Shown in pieces: positions 30,577-39,505 of a DNA stretch of 64,000 nucleotides; the stretch's first letter is position 1, and the number at the start of each line of letters is the position of its first letter. This DNA is from Streptomyces sp. SID13726 (GTDB lineage: Bacteria > Actinomycetota > Actinomycetes > Streptomycetales > Streptomycetaceae). The notes below the pieces were generated by a model. That model ran no database searches, had not been told where the DNA came from, and worked only from the letters and a program-made list of their open reading frames with translations. Location of the stretch: contig NZ_JAAGLY010000007.1 in assembly GCF_010548375.1 (NCBI RefSeq), positions 248,001 to 312,000 on the forward strand, written 5' to 3'. The translations under genes and the position numbers were made by a program.

Positions 30577-32520
30577 GTGGGCAAACGGCGAGACGCGGAG
30601 AAACCCGGGGCCTCCGAGTCCGAGCAGCTGCTCTTCGGTGGGCCCCTGCGGTACGACATGGGGTGGAACTCCCATGCCGACGCGTTTCTGGAGTTGGGGT
30701 TCCGGGCCATGGTGGTCCGGCTGCCGTCGCTGTTGTCGGCGAGTTTCCGGCTGGCCTGGCAGGCAGACCGGCGGGCGGCCAGGACCGTGCTGGCCGCCGA
30801 GGTGGGGCGGGGCCTGACACAGGCGGTGAGTCTGCTCGCCGTGAACAGTGTGCTGGGGCGGCTGATCGGCGGGGGCGCGCTGGCCGACCGGCTGCGGGGC
30901 GCCGTACCCGCGCTGGTGACGATGGCCGCCGTGATGCTGGTCGGGGCGCTGCTGCGGGCCACGACGACGTATGCCACGGGGCGCCTGGAGCCCAAGGTGG
31001 AGCGGGTGGCGACCGAGCGGTATCTGGAGCGGGCGGCCGCCGTGGAGCTGGCCGCGATCGAGGACCACGCCTTCCACAAGCTGCTGGACACCGCGCAGTA
31101 CGGGGCCGGCTCGGCGCGCCGGATGATCTCGGTCGCGACGCGGGTGGTGAACGCGGTGATCTCGATGGTCGCGGCGGCGGGCGTGCTGACCGTGCTGCAT
31201 CCGGCGCTGCTGCCGCTGCTGGTCACGATGACGATCCCGAGCGCGTGGAGCGCGCTGACCATCGCGCGGCGGCGGTACGAGTGGTACCACGCCTGGGTCC
31301 AGCACGTGCGGGCGAGCCGCCTGCTCGGCGCCCTGCTGATCGAGCCCGAGGCGGCGCCGGAGATCCGGGTGCACGGGGTGGGCCCGTTCCTGCTGCGGCA
31401 TTTCCGGTCGATGGCGGAGACGGCCGAGGCGGAGCAGGCCCGGCTGGCGAGGCTGGCGGCCAGGACCGGGCTGATCGCGGCGGCCTGGACGGGCCTCGCG
31501 ACGACGGCGACGTACGCGACGCTGGGCGCGCTGCTGCTGGCGGGCGCGATGGCGCTGTCGGTGGCGGGTACGGCGGTGATCGCGATCCGCACCGGCTCGC
31601 AGAGCCTGGACACGCTGGTCATCGAGGTGAACTCGCTGCACGAGGAGGCCCTGTTCGTCGGCGACCTCCAGAAGCTCTACGCGGAGGCGGCCGAGCGGGC
31701 GATCCCGGTCGGCGGGGCCGCGCTGCCGGACGATCCGCGTGAGATCCGTTTCGAGGGCGTCTCCTTCACCTACCCGGGTGACGCGACCCGCCCGGCACTC
31801 GACGACGTGACGCTCACCCTGCCGCTGGGCAAGATCGTCGCGCTGGTCGGCGAGAACGGTTCGGGCAAGACCACCCTGGTGAAGCTGCTGGCGGGGCTGT
31901 ACGCCCCCGACCGGGGCCGGATCCTGTGGGACGACGTGGACGCGGCGCACGCGGACCGGCAGCTGCTCGCCGAGCGGGTCGCGATGGTCGCGCAGGACTT
32001 CAAGCGCTGGCCGTTCACCGCGCGCGTCAACGTGGCCGTGGGCCGCTCCTCGGTGCCGCTCACCGAGGACCGGGTGGCCGGTGCGGTGACGGAGGCCGGG
32101 GCGGCGGAGGCGCTGGCCGATCTGCCGCGCGGCCTGGACACGCTGCTGGCCCGCAACTTCAGCGGCGGGCACGAGCTGTCGGGCGGGCAGTGGCAGCGGC
32201 TGGGGATCGCCCGGGCCGCCTACCGGCGTGGGCGCATCCTGATCGTGGACGAGCCGACGGCGGCCCTGGACGCGCGGGCCGAGCTGGAGGTCTTCGAGAA
32301 GATCCGGGCGCTGGCCGGCACCGGCCAGACGGTCGTCCTGATCACCCATCGGCTGGCGTCCGTACGCCATGCCGATCTGGTGCATGTGCTGGAGCAGGGC
32401 CGGCTCGTGGAGTCTGGCACGCCCGACGAGCTCCTGGCCTCCGGTGGTGTCTACGCGGAGCTGTACTCGCTCCAGGCCGAGCAGTTCACGGCGAAGGTGC
32501 CCGCCAAGGAGGCGGGCTGA
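30577..32520 (+). CDS. ABC exporter, fused membrane and ATPase domains
   Basis: A 647-residue half-transporter expected to work as a dimer. Residues about 55-370 form the six-helix membrane domain. The nucleotide-binding domain starts near IRFEGVSFTYPGDATRPALDDVTL and has Walker A GENGSGKTT, Q-loop VAQDFKRWPFT, signature LSGGQWQRLGIARA, Walker B RILIVDEPTAALD and H-loop ITHRLASV. The unusual PFTARVNVAVG after the Q-loop is typical of a streptomycete subgroup. The substrate is unknown; adjacency to the AbaA-type regulators hints at a developmental or secondary-metabolite peptide or lipid. The GTG start at 30577 is preceded by GGGGGAGG. Confidence 0.92.
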   Translation: MGKRRDAEKPGASESEQLLFGGPLRYDMGWNSHADAFLELGFRAMVVRLPSLLSASFRLAWQADRRAARTVLAAEVGRGLTQAVSLLAVNSVLGRLIGGGALADRLRGAVPALVTMAAVMLVGALLRATTTYATGRLEPKVERVATERYLERAAAVELAAIEDHAFHKLLDTAQYGAGSARRMISVATRVVNAVISMVAAAGVLTVLHPALLPLLVTMTIPSAWSALTIARRRYEWYHAWVQHVRASRLLGALLIEPEAAPEIRVHGVGPFLLRHFRSMAETAEAEQARLARLAARTGLIAAAWTGLATTATYATLGALLLAGAMALSVAGTAVIAIRTGSQSLDTLVIEVNSLHEEALFVGDLQKLYAEAAERAIPVGGAALPDDPREIRFEGVSFTYPGDATRPALDDVTLTLPLGKIVALVGENGSGKTTLVKLLAGLYAPDRGRILWDDVDAAHADRQLLAERVAMVAQDFKRWPFTARVNVAVGRSSVPLTEDRVAGAVTEAGAAEALADLPRGLDTLLARNFSGGHELSGGQWQRLGIARAAYRRGRILIVDEPTAALDARAELEVFEKIRALAGTGQTVVLITHRLASVRHADLVHVLEQGRLVESGTPDELLASGGVYAELYSLQAEQFTAKVPAKEAG

Positions 32521-32522
32521 CC

Positions 32523-32708
32523 TCACGCGGTGACGTCGGCCGCCGCTCCGCCGCGGACGATCACCAGGAACGTGTCCGACGCGAGGTCCATGACGACCTC
32601 GGCCGGCAGTCCCTCGAGACGCCTCGCGTGCGCGAACTCCTCCGCCGGCCACGATCCCCGCGGCCCGCCTGCGGGAAAGCGTTCGAGCACTGTTCGCCCG
32701 TTCACCAC
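32523..32708 (-). CDS. Small conserved hypothetical protein
   Basis: A 61-residue protein (VVNGRTVLERFPAGGPRGSW...; then PAEVVMDLASDTFLVIVRG). The GTG start at 32708 has GGAGG six bases upstream. It lies convergent to the ABC exporter, with its stop two bases from the exporter stop. Its compact beta-rich pattern is reminiscent of small regulatory proteins, but I cannot assign a function. Confidence 0.65.
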   Translation of the reverse strand: MVNGRTVLERFPAGGPRGSWPAEEFAHARRLEGLPAEVVMDLASDTFLVIVRGGAAADVTA

Positions 32709-32878
32709 CCTGCACCTCCAGAAAGCGTTGTACTCACCCGTAGGAGCACTTGTAGGAGTTAACGCCTTCAGGAGGCCGATCGCCTCGCTGAGTTGCCGTA
32801 CTGAGACGTAGTTGACACGGGTTCACCCCGGAGTGTGAGGGTCCTGTCACCGTACGGCGATCTCCCTCACCCTCCGTG

Positions 32879-33568
32879 TCAGTCCTCGTACTCGTCGTGG
32901 TACCGGATGCGTGCGCTGCCCGCGGGCGCCCCCAGAGCGGACGCGCGCCCCCTGGGTTCCTCCCACTCCTCCTGCCGTCCCAGCGCGGTGAGATCGAGGA
33001 ACCCGGTGGTCGAGCCGAGCCCGTCGAGGCCGCGTTCATAGGTCGAGTAGGTGTGGAAGACCCGGTCGTGGTCCCTCAGGAAGCAGCTGACGCCGGGCCG
33101 CTCGACCGGCTCCCCCTCGTGTTCCAGGGTGGCCTCGAAGTCACGGTTGAAATCGCCGCCGTACGACGAGTACCAGGGCACGCTCCAGCCCATCCGTGCC
33201 TTGAACGGCAGGATCTTCGTGTACGGCGCTCTGGAGACGGCCGCGAAGGTGGTGCCGCGTGCCTTCAGATGGGCCAGGTGGCCGACCTGGTCCAGGAAGG
33301 CGGAGCAGCTGCGGCAGCCCGCGTCCCACTCGGGCGCGAACATGAAGTGGTAGACGACGAGTTGGCCGCGTCCCTCGAAGAGTTCGAGCAACGTGGCCTT
33401 GCCGTCCCCGCCCTCGAAGACGTACTCCTCCGTCACCTCCACCATCGGCAACCTGCGCCGCTCGGCGTTCAGCACATCCCGCGCACGCGTGACGACCTTC
33501 TCCTTGACCAGCAACTTCTCACGCGCCGCGCGCCATTCGTCCCGCGAGACGATCTCCGGAAGCGACAT
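32879..33568 (-). CDS. DUF899 thioredoxin-like family protein
   Basis: A 229-residue protein of the DUF899 family, predicted to have a thioredoxin-like fold. Typical segments are SRDEWRAAREKLLVKEK at the N-terminus, LPMVEVTEEYVFEG, HFMFAPEWDAGCRSCSAFLDQVG and SYGGDFNRDFEATLEHEG with YSTYERGLD. The CRSC motif sits at the usual active-site helix, so a redox role is plausible but unproven. The ATG at 33568 follows AGGAGG. Upstream on the same strand lies a run of twenty C residues and then the P450 gene, so the P450 transcript may read into it. Confidence 0.88.
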   Translation of the reverse strand: MSLPEIVSRDEWRAAREKLLVKEKVVTRARDVLNAERRRLPMVEVTEEYVFEGGDGKATLLELFEGRGQLVVYHFMFAPEWDAGCRSCSAFLDQVGHLAHLKARGTTFAAVSRAPYTKILPFKARMGWSVPWYSSYGGDFNRDFEATLEHEGEPVERPGVSCFLRDHDRVFHTYSTYERGLDGLGSTTGFLDLTALGRQEEWEEPRGRASALGAPAGSARIRYHDEYED

Positions 33569-33672
33569 GGGGTCCCTCCTGTACAACGGTCCGTTCGGGG
33601 TGGTGACCGTCGGGTGGGGCGGAACTCATCGCCGGCGGGGGAAATTGGACGGCATGTTTTTCTGCGGGGTGC

Positions 33673-33692
33673 GGGGGGGGGGGGGGGGGGGG
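33673..33692. repeat. Homopolymer of 20 G
   Basis: Twenty consecutive G on the plus strand (C on the transcribed minus strand) between the P450 stop (33760) and the DUF899 start (33568). It is the longest homopolymer in the window by a wide margin and could form a quadruplex or undergo slippage. A sequencing artefact is also possible. Confidence 0.9.
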
Positions 33693-33759
33693 TGCCGGCA
33701 GGGAGGACGACGGACAGGACGACGCGGACACCCACATCGTTGGAGGCGGGGCCAACAGC

Positions 33760-34929
33760 TCAGTAGGACACCCGCAGCGACACCAACCCCCGCGCGCGCA
33801 ACGAATTACGCCACCGCGGAGCGGGCTCGGCCAGAGCAAGGGCCGGGAAGCGTTCCAGCAGGGCGGCCAGGGCGATCTCGGTCTCGGCTCGGGCCAGGGG
33901 GGCGCCGAGGCAGTAGTGGATGCCGTGGCCGAGGGCGAGGTGTCCGGAGGTGTCGCGGGTGAGGTCGAGGCGGTCGGGGTCGGGGAAGCGGGCGGGGTCG
34001 CGGTCGGCGGCGGACGGGGAGACCCAGACCGTCTCGCCCGCGGGGACGGTGACCCCGGCAATCGTGACGTCCTCGACGGGGAAGCGCCGGATGGCGAGCA
34101 GGGCGGGGCCGTCGTAGCGCAGGAACTCCTCGACTGCGGACGGGAGTTGGGACGGGTCCTTGCGGAGGGCGGCGAGTTGTTCGGGGTGCCGGAAGAGCGC
34201 CAGCACCGCGTTCCCGATCAGCTGGGCGGTGTTCTCGTACCCGGCGAAGAGGATGAGGAAGGCCAGCGACATCAGCTCGTCCTCGCTGAGCCGGTCGCCC
34301 TCGTCGCGCACGGCGATCAGGTCGGAGAGCAGGTCGTCGGCGGGCTCCCGGCGCTTGTCGGCGAGTAGCCGCGTGAAGTAACCGAGCATCGCCACGACCG
34401 CGTTCCTCGCCGCCTCGGGCCCCGCCGCCGGGTCCGGCGCGACGAGGGTGTCGGTCCACACCCGGAAGTCCAGCCGGTGCTCGTCCGGGACACCGAGCAG
34501 ATCGCAGATCACGGTGATGGGCAGCGGCGCGGCGTACGCGGCGACGAGATCGACCGTCCCGTGCTCCCCCAGCGCGTCCAGCAACCGGTCGGCGGTACGC
34601 CGGATCGGCCCCCGCAACAACTCCACCCGGCGCGGTGTGAACGCCCGCCCGACCAGCCGCCGGATCCGGGTGTGGTCCGGCGGATCCATGTTCAGCAGAT
34701 TGGCGTCCAGCGCGGCCGGCAGCGAGAACCCCTGGTAAGTCCCGGCCCCCGCATGCGCCTTGTCCAGCGACAGCCGAGGATCGGCCAGCGCCGCCCGCAC
34801 GTCCTCGTACCGCGTGACGATCCACGCGGGCGTCCCGTCGGGCCCGACGATCCGGTGCACGGGCGCGGTGTCGCGCAGCCGGCGGTACACGTCGTAGGGG
34901 TGGTCGAGGAGTCCTTCGGCGGGGTCCAT
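33760..34929 (-). CDS. Cytochrome P450
   Basis: A 389-residue soluble bacterial P450. The heme-binding loop LALGHGIHYCLGAPLARAE has the ligand C340. The K-helix ExxR lies in AVEEFLRYDG. The I-helix oxygen-activation motif reads A229-G-Y-E-N-T: the usual Thr after the acidic residue is Asn233. The substrate-facing HTRIRRLVGRAFTPRRV (C-helix heme propionate contacts) is normal. The substrate is unknown. It lies ten bases downstream of an amidohydrolase gene on the same strand, so the two form an operon. No ferredoxin gene accompanies it. Confidence 0.94.
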   Translation of the reverse strand: MDPAEGLLDHPYDVYRRLRDTAPVHRIVGPDGTPAWIVTRYEDVRAALADPRLSLDKAHAGAGTYQGFSLPAALDANLLNMDPPDHTRIRRLVGRAFTPRRVELLRGPIRRTADRLLDALGEHGTVDLVAAYAAPLPITVICDLLGVPDEHRLDFRVWTDTLVAPDPAAGPEAARNAVVAMLGYFTRLLADKRREPADDLLSDLIAVRDEGDRLSEDELMSLAFLILFAGYENTAQLIGNAVLALFRHPEQLAALRKDPSQLPSAVEEFLRYDGPALLAIRRFPVEDVTIAGVTVPAGETVWVSPSAADRDPARFPDPDRLDLTRDTSGHLALGHGIHYCLGAPLARAETEIALAALLERFPALALAEPAPRWRNSLRARGLVSLRVSY

Positions 34930-34939
34930 GTGGATCAGC

Positions 34940-36292
34940 CTATGTGTCGTACTCCTGAATCCGCCCACCGTGCCCCCGGTCCACCAGCCCCGGCATCCGC
35001 TCCCCCAACTCCCGTACGACAGAGCCCACATCGAGGGTCAGCAGCTCCCGGTCCCGCATCAGGACACGGCCGTCGACGATCGTCGTGCGGACGTCCGCGG
35101 CGCGGGCGCTGTGGACCAGGGTGGCGGCCAGGTCGTGGACGGGCTGGGTGTGGGGGCCGGTGAGGTCGACGAGGATGATGTCGGCCCGGTGGCCCGGGGC
35201 GAGGGTGCCGATCGAGTCGGCGAGGCCGACCGCCCGGGCGCTCTGGAGGGTTGCGTGGTGCAGGGTCTGACGGGACGTCAGCCAGCGGGGGTCGCCGGTG
35301 GTGGACTTCTGGATCAGGGCCGTCAGCGCCATGGACTCCCAGACGTCCAGGGAGTTGTTGGAGGCCGCGCCGTCCGTGGCGAGGCCCACCGGGATGCCGA
35401 GGTCGCGCAGCGCGCGGACGGGCGTGGTCGTGGGCCAGGCGAACTTGAGGTAGCCGCGCGGGGCGGTGGCAACGGCCGTAGGCCCGGCGGCACTTGAGAG
35501 AAGTGGCAGGTCACGGTCGAGGATGCCGGTGCCGTGCGCGATCAGTACGTCCGTGTCGAGGATCCCGGTGCGCCGCAGCACCTCGACGGGCGTGACGCCG
35601 TGCCGGGCGAGGCTCGTCTCGGCCTGGTCGCGGTTCTCGGAGGCGTGGAGATGGACGGGCAGCCCGTGCTCGTGCGCGAGCAAGGCGGTCGCGGCGAGGT
35701 CGGAATCGTCGACCGTGTAGGGGGCGTGCGGAGCGAGGGCCGTGGTGATGCGGCCACCGGCACCGCCCCGGTGCCGCAGCGCGAACTCCAGTGATCTCTC
35801 CCGCCCTTGAGGACCCTGCGAGGAGAAGTACGCCTCCCCGAGATGCGCCCGCATCCCGCACTCCTCGACCACCGCGGCCACCGCGTCCATCGAGAAGTAG
35901 TGGTCCGCGAAGCAGGTGACACCGCCCCGGATCATCTCCGCGCAGGCCAGCCGCGCCCCCAACTCCACGTCCCGCGCGGTGAGGTTGGACTCGATCGGCC
36001 AGACGACGTCGTTGAACCACTCCTCGGTCGGCAGGTCCTCGGCGATCCCGCGCAGCGCCACCATGGGCGCGTGGGTATGGCAGTTGACGAGCCCCGGCAT
36101 GGCGACCTGGCCGCGCGCGTCGATCCGCTCCACGGCGGGCAGGTCCCGCACGGCCGCGGCACCGGTCACCGCCGCCACGACCCCGTCCCGTACCACGACC
36201 GCCGCGTCCTCCTGGAACCCGATCCACTCCTGGTCGTCGTGCACGAGGACGGTGCACCCGGTGATGACGAGTTCGGCGGGAGAGTCGGTCAT
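34940..36292 (-). CDS. Amidohydrolase, MtaD/TrzA-type deaminase family
   Basis: A 450-residue metal-dependent hydrolase of the 5-methylthioadenosine/S-adenosylhomocysteine deaminase, 8-oxoguanine deaminase and chlorohydrolase group. Metal ligands are the HTH in PGLVNCHTHAPM, the His in LHASENRDQAE, the His in IAHGTG and the Asp in GLATDGAASNNSLD. The conserved LPTEEWFNDVVWPIE segment is present. Substrate choice within the family (deaminating an adenine-, guanine- or triazine-like ring) cannot be fixed. The start at MTDSPAEL was chosen over an upstream ATG. It is the first gene of a two-gene unit with the P450. Confidence 0.9.
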   Translation of the reverse strand: MTDSPAELVITGCTVLVHDDQEWIGFQEDAAVVVRDGVVAAVTGAAAVRDLPAVERIDARGQVAMPGLVNCHTHAPMVALRGIAEDLPTEEWFNDVVWPIESNLTARDVELGARLACAEMIRGGVTCFADHYFSMDAVAAVVEECGMRAHLGEAYFSSQGPQGRERSLEFALRHRGGAGGRITTALAPHAPYTVDDSDLAATALLAHEHGLPVHLHASENRDQAETSLARHGVTPVEVLRRTGILDTDVLIAHGTGILDRDLPLLSSAAGPTAVATAPRGYLKFAWPTTTPVRALRDLGIPVGLATDGAASNNSLDVWESMALTALIQKSTTGDPRWLTSRQTLHHATLQSARAVGLADSIGTLAPGHRADIILVDLTGPHTQPVHDLAATLVHSARAADVRTTIVDGRVLMRDRELLTLDVGSVVRELGERMPGLVDRGHGGRIQEYDT

Positions 36293-36456
36293 CACGCCAA
36301 CGTACGGCGTCATGGGCGCCGCGGGTGAGCCGAACCGCGCATCCCGTCAAGGCTCTGTCGCGCCCCGGCCCGGCCGGGCACCCTGGCCCCACAGCGGAAC
36401 CCGGCCGGGACCACACGCCCGGCATCGCGAAGACCGGCTTCTGAAGGGAGCCCGGC

Positions 36457-37404
36457 ATGCTCCTCGGCACCTGGAACCTGGAGAACCTCTACCGTCCCGG
36501 TGGCCCGTTCGGCCCCAGGGACAAGGCCGCCTACGAGGCGAAGCTCGCCGCCCTCGCCGCCACGATCACCGAGCTGGACCCGACGCTGCTGGCCTTGCAG
36601 GAGGTCGGTGAGCCCGAGGCGCTGCGGGACCTGGTCGACCTGCTGGGCAGCGGCTGGATCATCGCGACCTCGCGGCACCCGGACAGCAGGGGGATACGGG
36701 TGGGCGTGATCGCCCGTACGCCGTTCGAGGTGCTGGCCGACACCACCGCGTTCCCGCCGAAGCTGCGCCCGGTCCAGGCGGACGACCAGGACGCCACGGC
36801 CGGGGCGTCGGGCCGGGGCTTCCTGGCGGTGGAGGCGGCGACCGAGCGCGGTCCGCTGCGGGTGGCGGTGGCCCACCTCAAGTCGAAGCTGCTGTCGTAC
36901 CCGGGCGGCCGCTTCCAGCCGCGTGACGAGGGCGAACGGGCGCGCTTCGGGGCGTACGCGCTGTACCGCAGGACGGCGGAGGCGACGGCTCTGCGGGCCT
37001 TGGCCGACGAACTGCTGGACGGCGACGGCCGCGAGCGGGACGTGCTGGTGCTGGGCGACCTGAACGACGAGGTGCAGGCCGCGACCACCCAGATCCTGCT
37101 CGGCCCGCCCGGCTCCGAGATCGGCACCTCCGGCTACAAGATGCCCGACAAGGGCGACGCGTCCCGGCTGTGGGACACGGCCCCGCTGATCCCCGCCGAA
37201 CGGCGCTTCTCCCGCGTCAACTCCGGCCGCCGCGAGCTGATCGACCACATCCTGTGCAGCCACCGCCTGGTGCACCGGGTGTCGGAGGCGGGCACGGGCC
37301 TGCCGGGCGGGGGCCCGCTGCGGCTGCCCTCGGTGGGCGCGGACCCGGCGACGCGACGGGACGCGGCGGGCTCGGACCACGCCCCGGTGTGGGTGCGCGC
37401 GTAA
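36457..37404 (+). CDS. Endonuclease/exonuclease/phosphatase family protein
   Basis: A 315-residue cytosolic EEP-fold enzyme. Metal and catalytic positions are visible as WNLENL near the N-terminus (N), ALQEVGEPEAL (E), AVAHLKSKLLS (H), LVLGDLNDE (D and N), IDHILCS and the terminal GSDHAPVWV (D-H). The lack of a signal peptide separates it from the VanJ-like protein elsewhere in the window. The substrate could be DNA or phosphomonoesters. The ATG at 36457 follows GAAGGGAGCCC. It is convergent to the FUSC gene, three bases apart, and divergent from the amidohydrolase. Confidence 0.9.
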   Translation: MLLGTWNLENLYRPGGPFGPRDKAAYEAKLAALAATITELDPTLLALQEVGEPEALRDLVDLLGSGWIIATSRHPDSRGIRVGVIARTPFEVLADTTAFPPKLRPVQADDQDATAGASGRGFLAVEAATERGPLRVAVAHLKSKLLSYPGGRFQPRDEGERARFGAYALYRRTAEATALRALADELLDGDGRERDVLVLGDLNDEVQAATTQILLGPPGSEIGTSGYKMPDKGDASRLWDTAPLIPAERRFSRVNSGRRELIDHILCSHRLVHRVSEAGTGLPGGGPLRLPSVGADPATRRDAAGSDHAPVWVRA

Positions 37405-37407
37405 CCC

Positions 37408-39354
37408 CTAACCGGCGAGGGGCAGTTCGGGCAGCCGTACGGCCACCCGCGCACGTCCCTCGCCCACTCGGTCGAGTTCACCGAGGAGTTCGGCGAGCCG
37501 CTCGACGTGCCCGCGGGTGAGCCGGCCCGAGTCGTCGAAGTGCACGGCACACGCGGTGGTCGTGTCGACGAGCCGTTCGAGCACCGCGACGACCTCGTCG
37601 GCACCCTCCGAGTGCCGGGCGAGCGCGGGCAGTTCGGCGGCGGCGAGCCCGATGGCGGCACGCGCTTCGGAGAGCGCGCGGTACGCCTCCCGGCGGAGGG
37701 TCCAGCGCACGGCACGGGCGTCTTCGGGACCGGCGTCACGCGGGGCGCCGGGGTCGCTCAAGGCGCGCCGAGTCGGCCGTACGACGGTCCCGGCCCCCGG
37801 CACCCCGTCCCGCCCGGTCTCCCGCAGCACATGCGCGAGGTAGGTCTCCGCCGCCCCGCCCGCCGCGGTCACCCGGGCCCGTACTCCCCCGCCCCGCTGC
37901 CCCGGCATCGGCAGGTGCCCCACGATGAGCACGATGGCGCAGGCGAGCAGGGTCTCGGTGATCCGGCTGGCGGAGGCCTGGGACTCGCCGCCGACCATGA
38001 CGAGCGCCAGGACCAGCACGGTGACCACGGCGGTCTGCGCGGCGAAGTGCCGGGTGGCTACGGGGATCAGTGCCCCGCAGACGGCGACGAGCGCGACGAG
38101 CCCCTCGGGCCGCGGCAGCACCAGCGCGAACCCGGCGAAGACCAGCGCCCCCAGCACGGTCCCCGCCGCCCGGCACAGTACCCGGGACACCAGCGGCCCG
38201 AGGTCGGGCTTGACGAGGAAGACGGCGGTGGCGGGCAGCCAGTACCAGTGCTCGTGCTGTCCGTACCAGTGGGAGTGGTGCAGGGCCTGGGCGACGGCGG
38301 CGCTGGCCCCGAAGCAGAGGGCGACCCGCAGCCCGTACTCCCGCCCGCCGGCCCCGAACACGGACCGCAGCAGGTCCCGGAGGGTGAGCGGCCGTGTGTG
38401 CAGATCGCCGCCCCGCCCCCGGTCGAAGGCCTCGGCGGCCCGCAGCAGCGCGTCGTCGAGCGCCCGCAGCGCGGGGGCCGACCGGTGCGGCGCGGGCAGC
38501 GGCCCGGTGGGCGCGTTCTCCCGTACGGCGACGGCGAGCCGCCGGGGTCCCACCGAGGCCCGTCCGGGTACGGCTTCTCCCGCCCAGGCGAGCGCGGTGG
38601 CGGCCTCGGCGAGGGGCAGCGCGGCGGCGTACCGCGCGTGCAGCCGCCGTTCGGCGCCGGAGCTGGCGTACCGCCGCAGCCGGGGCCCGGTGAGTGCGTC
38701 CTGCGCGTGGTCGAGCGCGGCGGTGAGCGCGACGCGCCGGTCGGTGGCGTGCTCGGTGCCGACGGCGTCCAGCAGCGCGGCGACGGCGTCGTACACCCCG
38801 GCGACGGCCTCCCGCTCCCCGTCGAACCGGAAGTCCCCGGCGATGGCGCCCGGCGTGGGCAGCACGAGCCGCAGCCCGAGCAGCCAGCAGGCCCCGCCGA
38901 GATAGCCGAGGGCGCGCACCCACCCCTCCTCCGGCAGGGGCATCCCGGCCCCGATCGCGGAGGCGACGAGCAGCTGTGTACCGGCCCCGGACGCGACGGG
39001 CCCGACCGCGCTCACGCCTCCGGCGACCAGTCCGACGAGGGTGAGCAGCAAGGTCAGCACGACGGCCCCCAGCCGCTCCCCCGCGAGGGTCCCGAGGAGC
39101 ATCCCGGCCGCCCCCGCGAGCGCCGGCACCCCGATCCGCGTGACGGAGACCCGCCGGCTCCCCGGGCGGTCGTTGATCCCGGCGAGCATCGCGGCGACGG
39201 CGGCCACGACCCCGAGCGAGGTCCGGCCGACGAGCACGGCGGCGAGCAGCAGGGGCCCGGCGGACAACGCCCCTCGCACGACCGCGCTCCACGGGATCGG
39301 CCCCCGCTGAGCGCGGAGGGCGTGGGCGAGCCAGGGCGGCAGGGCGAGTGACAC
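37408..39354 (-). CDS. FUSC-family (aromatic-acid exporter-like) membrane protein
   Basis: A 648-residue protein with two sets of membrane helices. Residues about 20-170 hold six hydrophobic segments (GPLLLAAVLVGRTSLGVVAAVAAML and onward). A cytoplasmic region follows, and a second bundle lies at about 345-500 (YGLRVALCFGASAAVAQAL, HWYWLPATAVFLVKPDLGPLVSRVLCRAAGTVLGALV). The C-terminal 150 residues are soluble and helical. This is the FUSC/YccS/AaeB architecture of efflux proteins. The GTG start at 39354 has AGGA eight bases upstream; an ATG 41 codons earlier is the alternative but lacks a ribosome binding site. It is probably monocistronic. Confidence 0.88.
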   Translation of the reverse strand: MSLALPPWLAHALRAQRGPIPWSAVVRGALSAGPLLLAAVLVGRTSLGVVAAVAAMLAGINDRPGSRRVSVTRIGVPALAGAAGMLLGTLAGERLGAVVLTLLLTLVGLVAGGVSAVGPVASGAGTQLLVASAIGAGMPLPEEGWVRALGYLGGACWLLGLRLVLPTPGAIAGDFRFDGEREAVAGVYDAVAALLDAVGTEHATDRRVALTAALDHAQDALTGPRLRRYASSGAERRLHARYAAALPLAEAATALAWAGEAVPGRASVGPRRLAVAVRENAPTGPLPAPHRSAPALRALDDALLRAAEAFDRGRGGDLHTRPLTLRDLLRSVFGAGGREYGLRVALCFGASAAVAQALHHSHWYGQHEHWYWLPATAVFLVKPDLGPLVSRVLCRAAGTVLGALVFAGFALVLPRPEGLVALVAVCGALIPVATRHFAAQTAVVTVLVLALVMVGGESQASASRITETLLACAIVLIVGHLPMPGQRGGGVRARVTAAGGAAETYLAHVLRETGRDGVPGAGTVVRPTRRALSDPGAPRDAGPEDARAVRWTLRREAYRALSEARAAIGLAAAELPALARHSEGADEVVAVLERLVDTTTACAVHFDDSGRLTRGHVERLAELLGELDRVGEGRARVAVRLPELPLAG

Positions 39355-39505
39355 GGGGTTCCTGTCGTCGGAGGGAGGCGGGGGTGTGCCTACGGGCGAC
39401 GGCGGCCGGGCGGTGGACTGTGCTGTCCACGGTAGATCGCGTTCCTGGACGCTCAGGGCCGCTTGTGTTACTCGCATGTGACGATGCCTGCAAATGCCAC
39501 GTTCT

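Noticed and set aside
37507..39351. 614-codon plus-strand frame antisense to the FUSC gene
   Set aside because: Low-complexity Gly/Pro/Asp translation; the minus-strand frame has membrane helices and family features.
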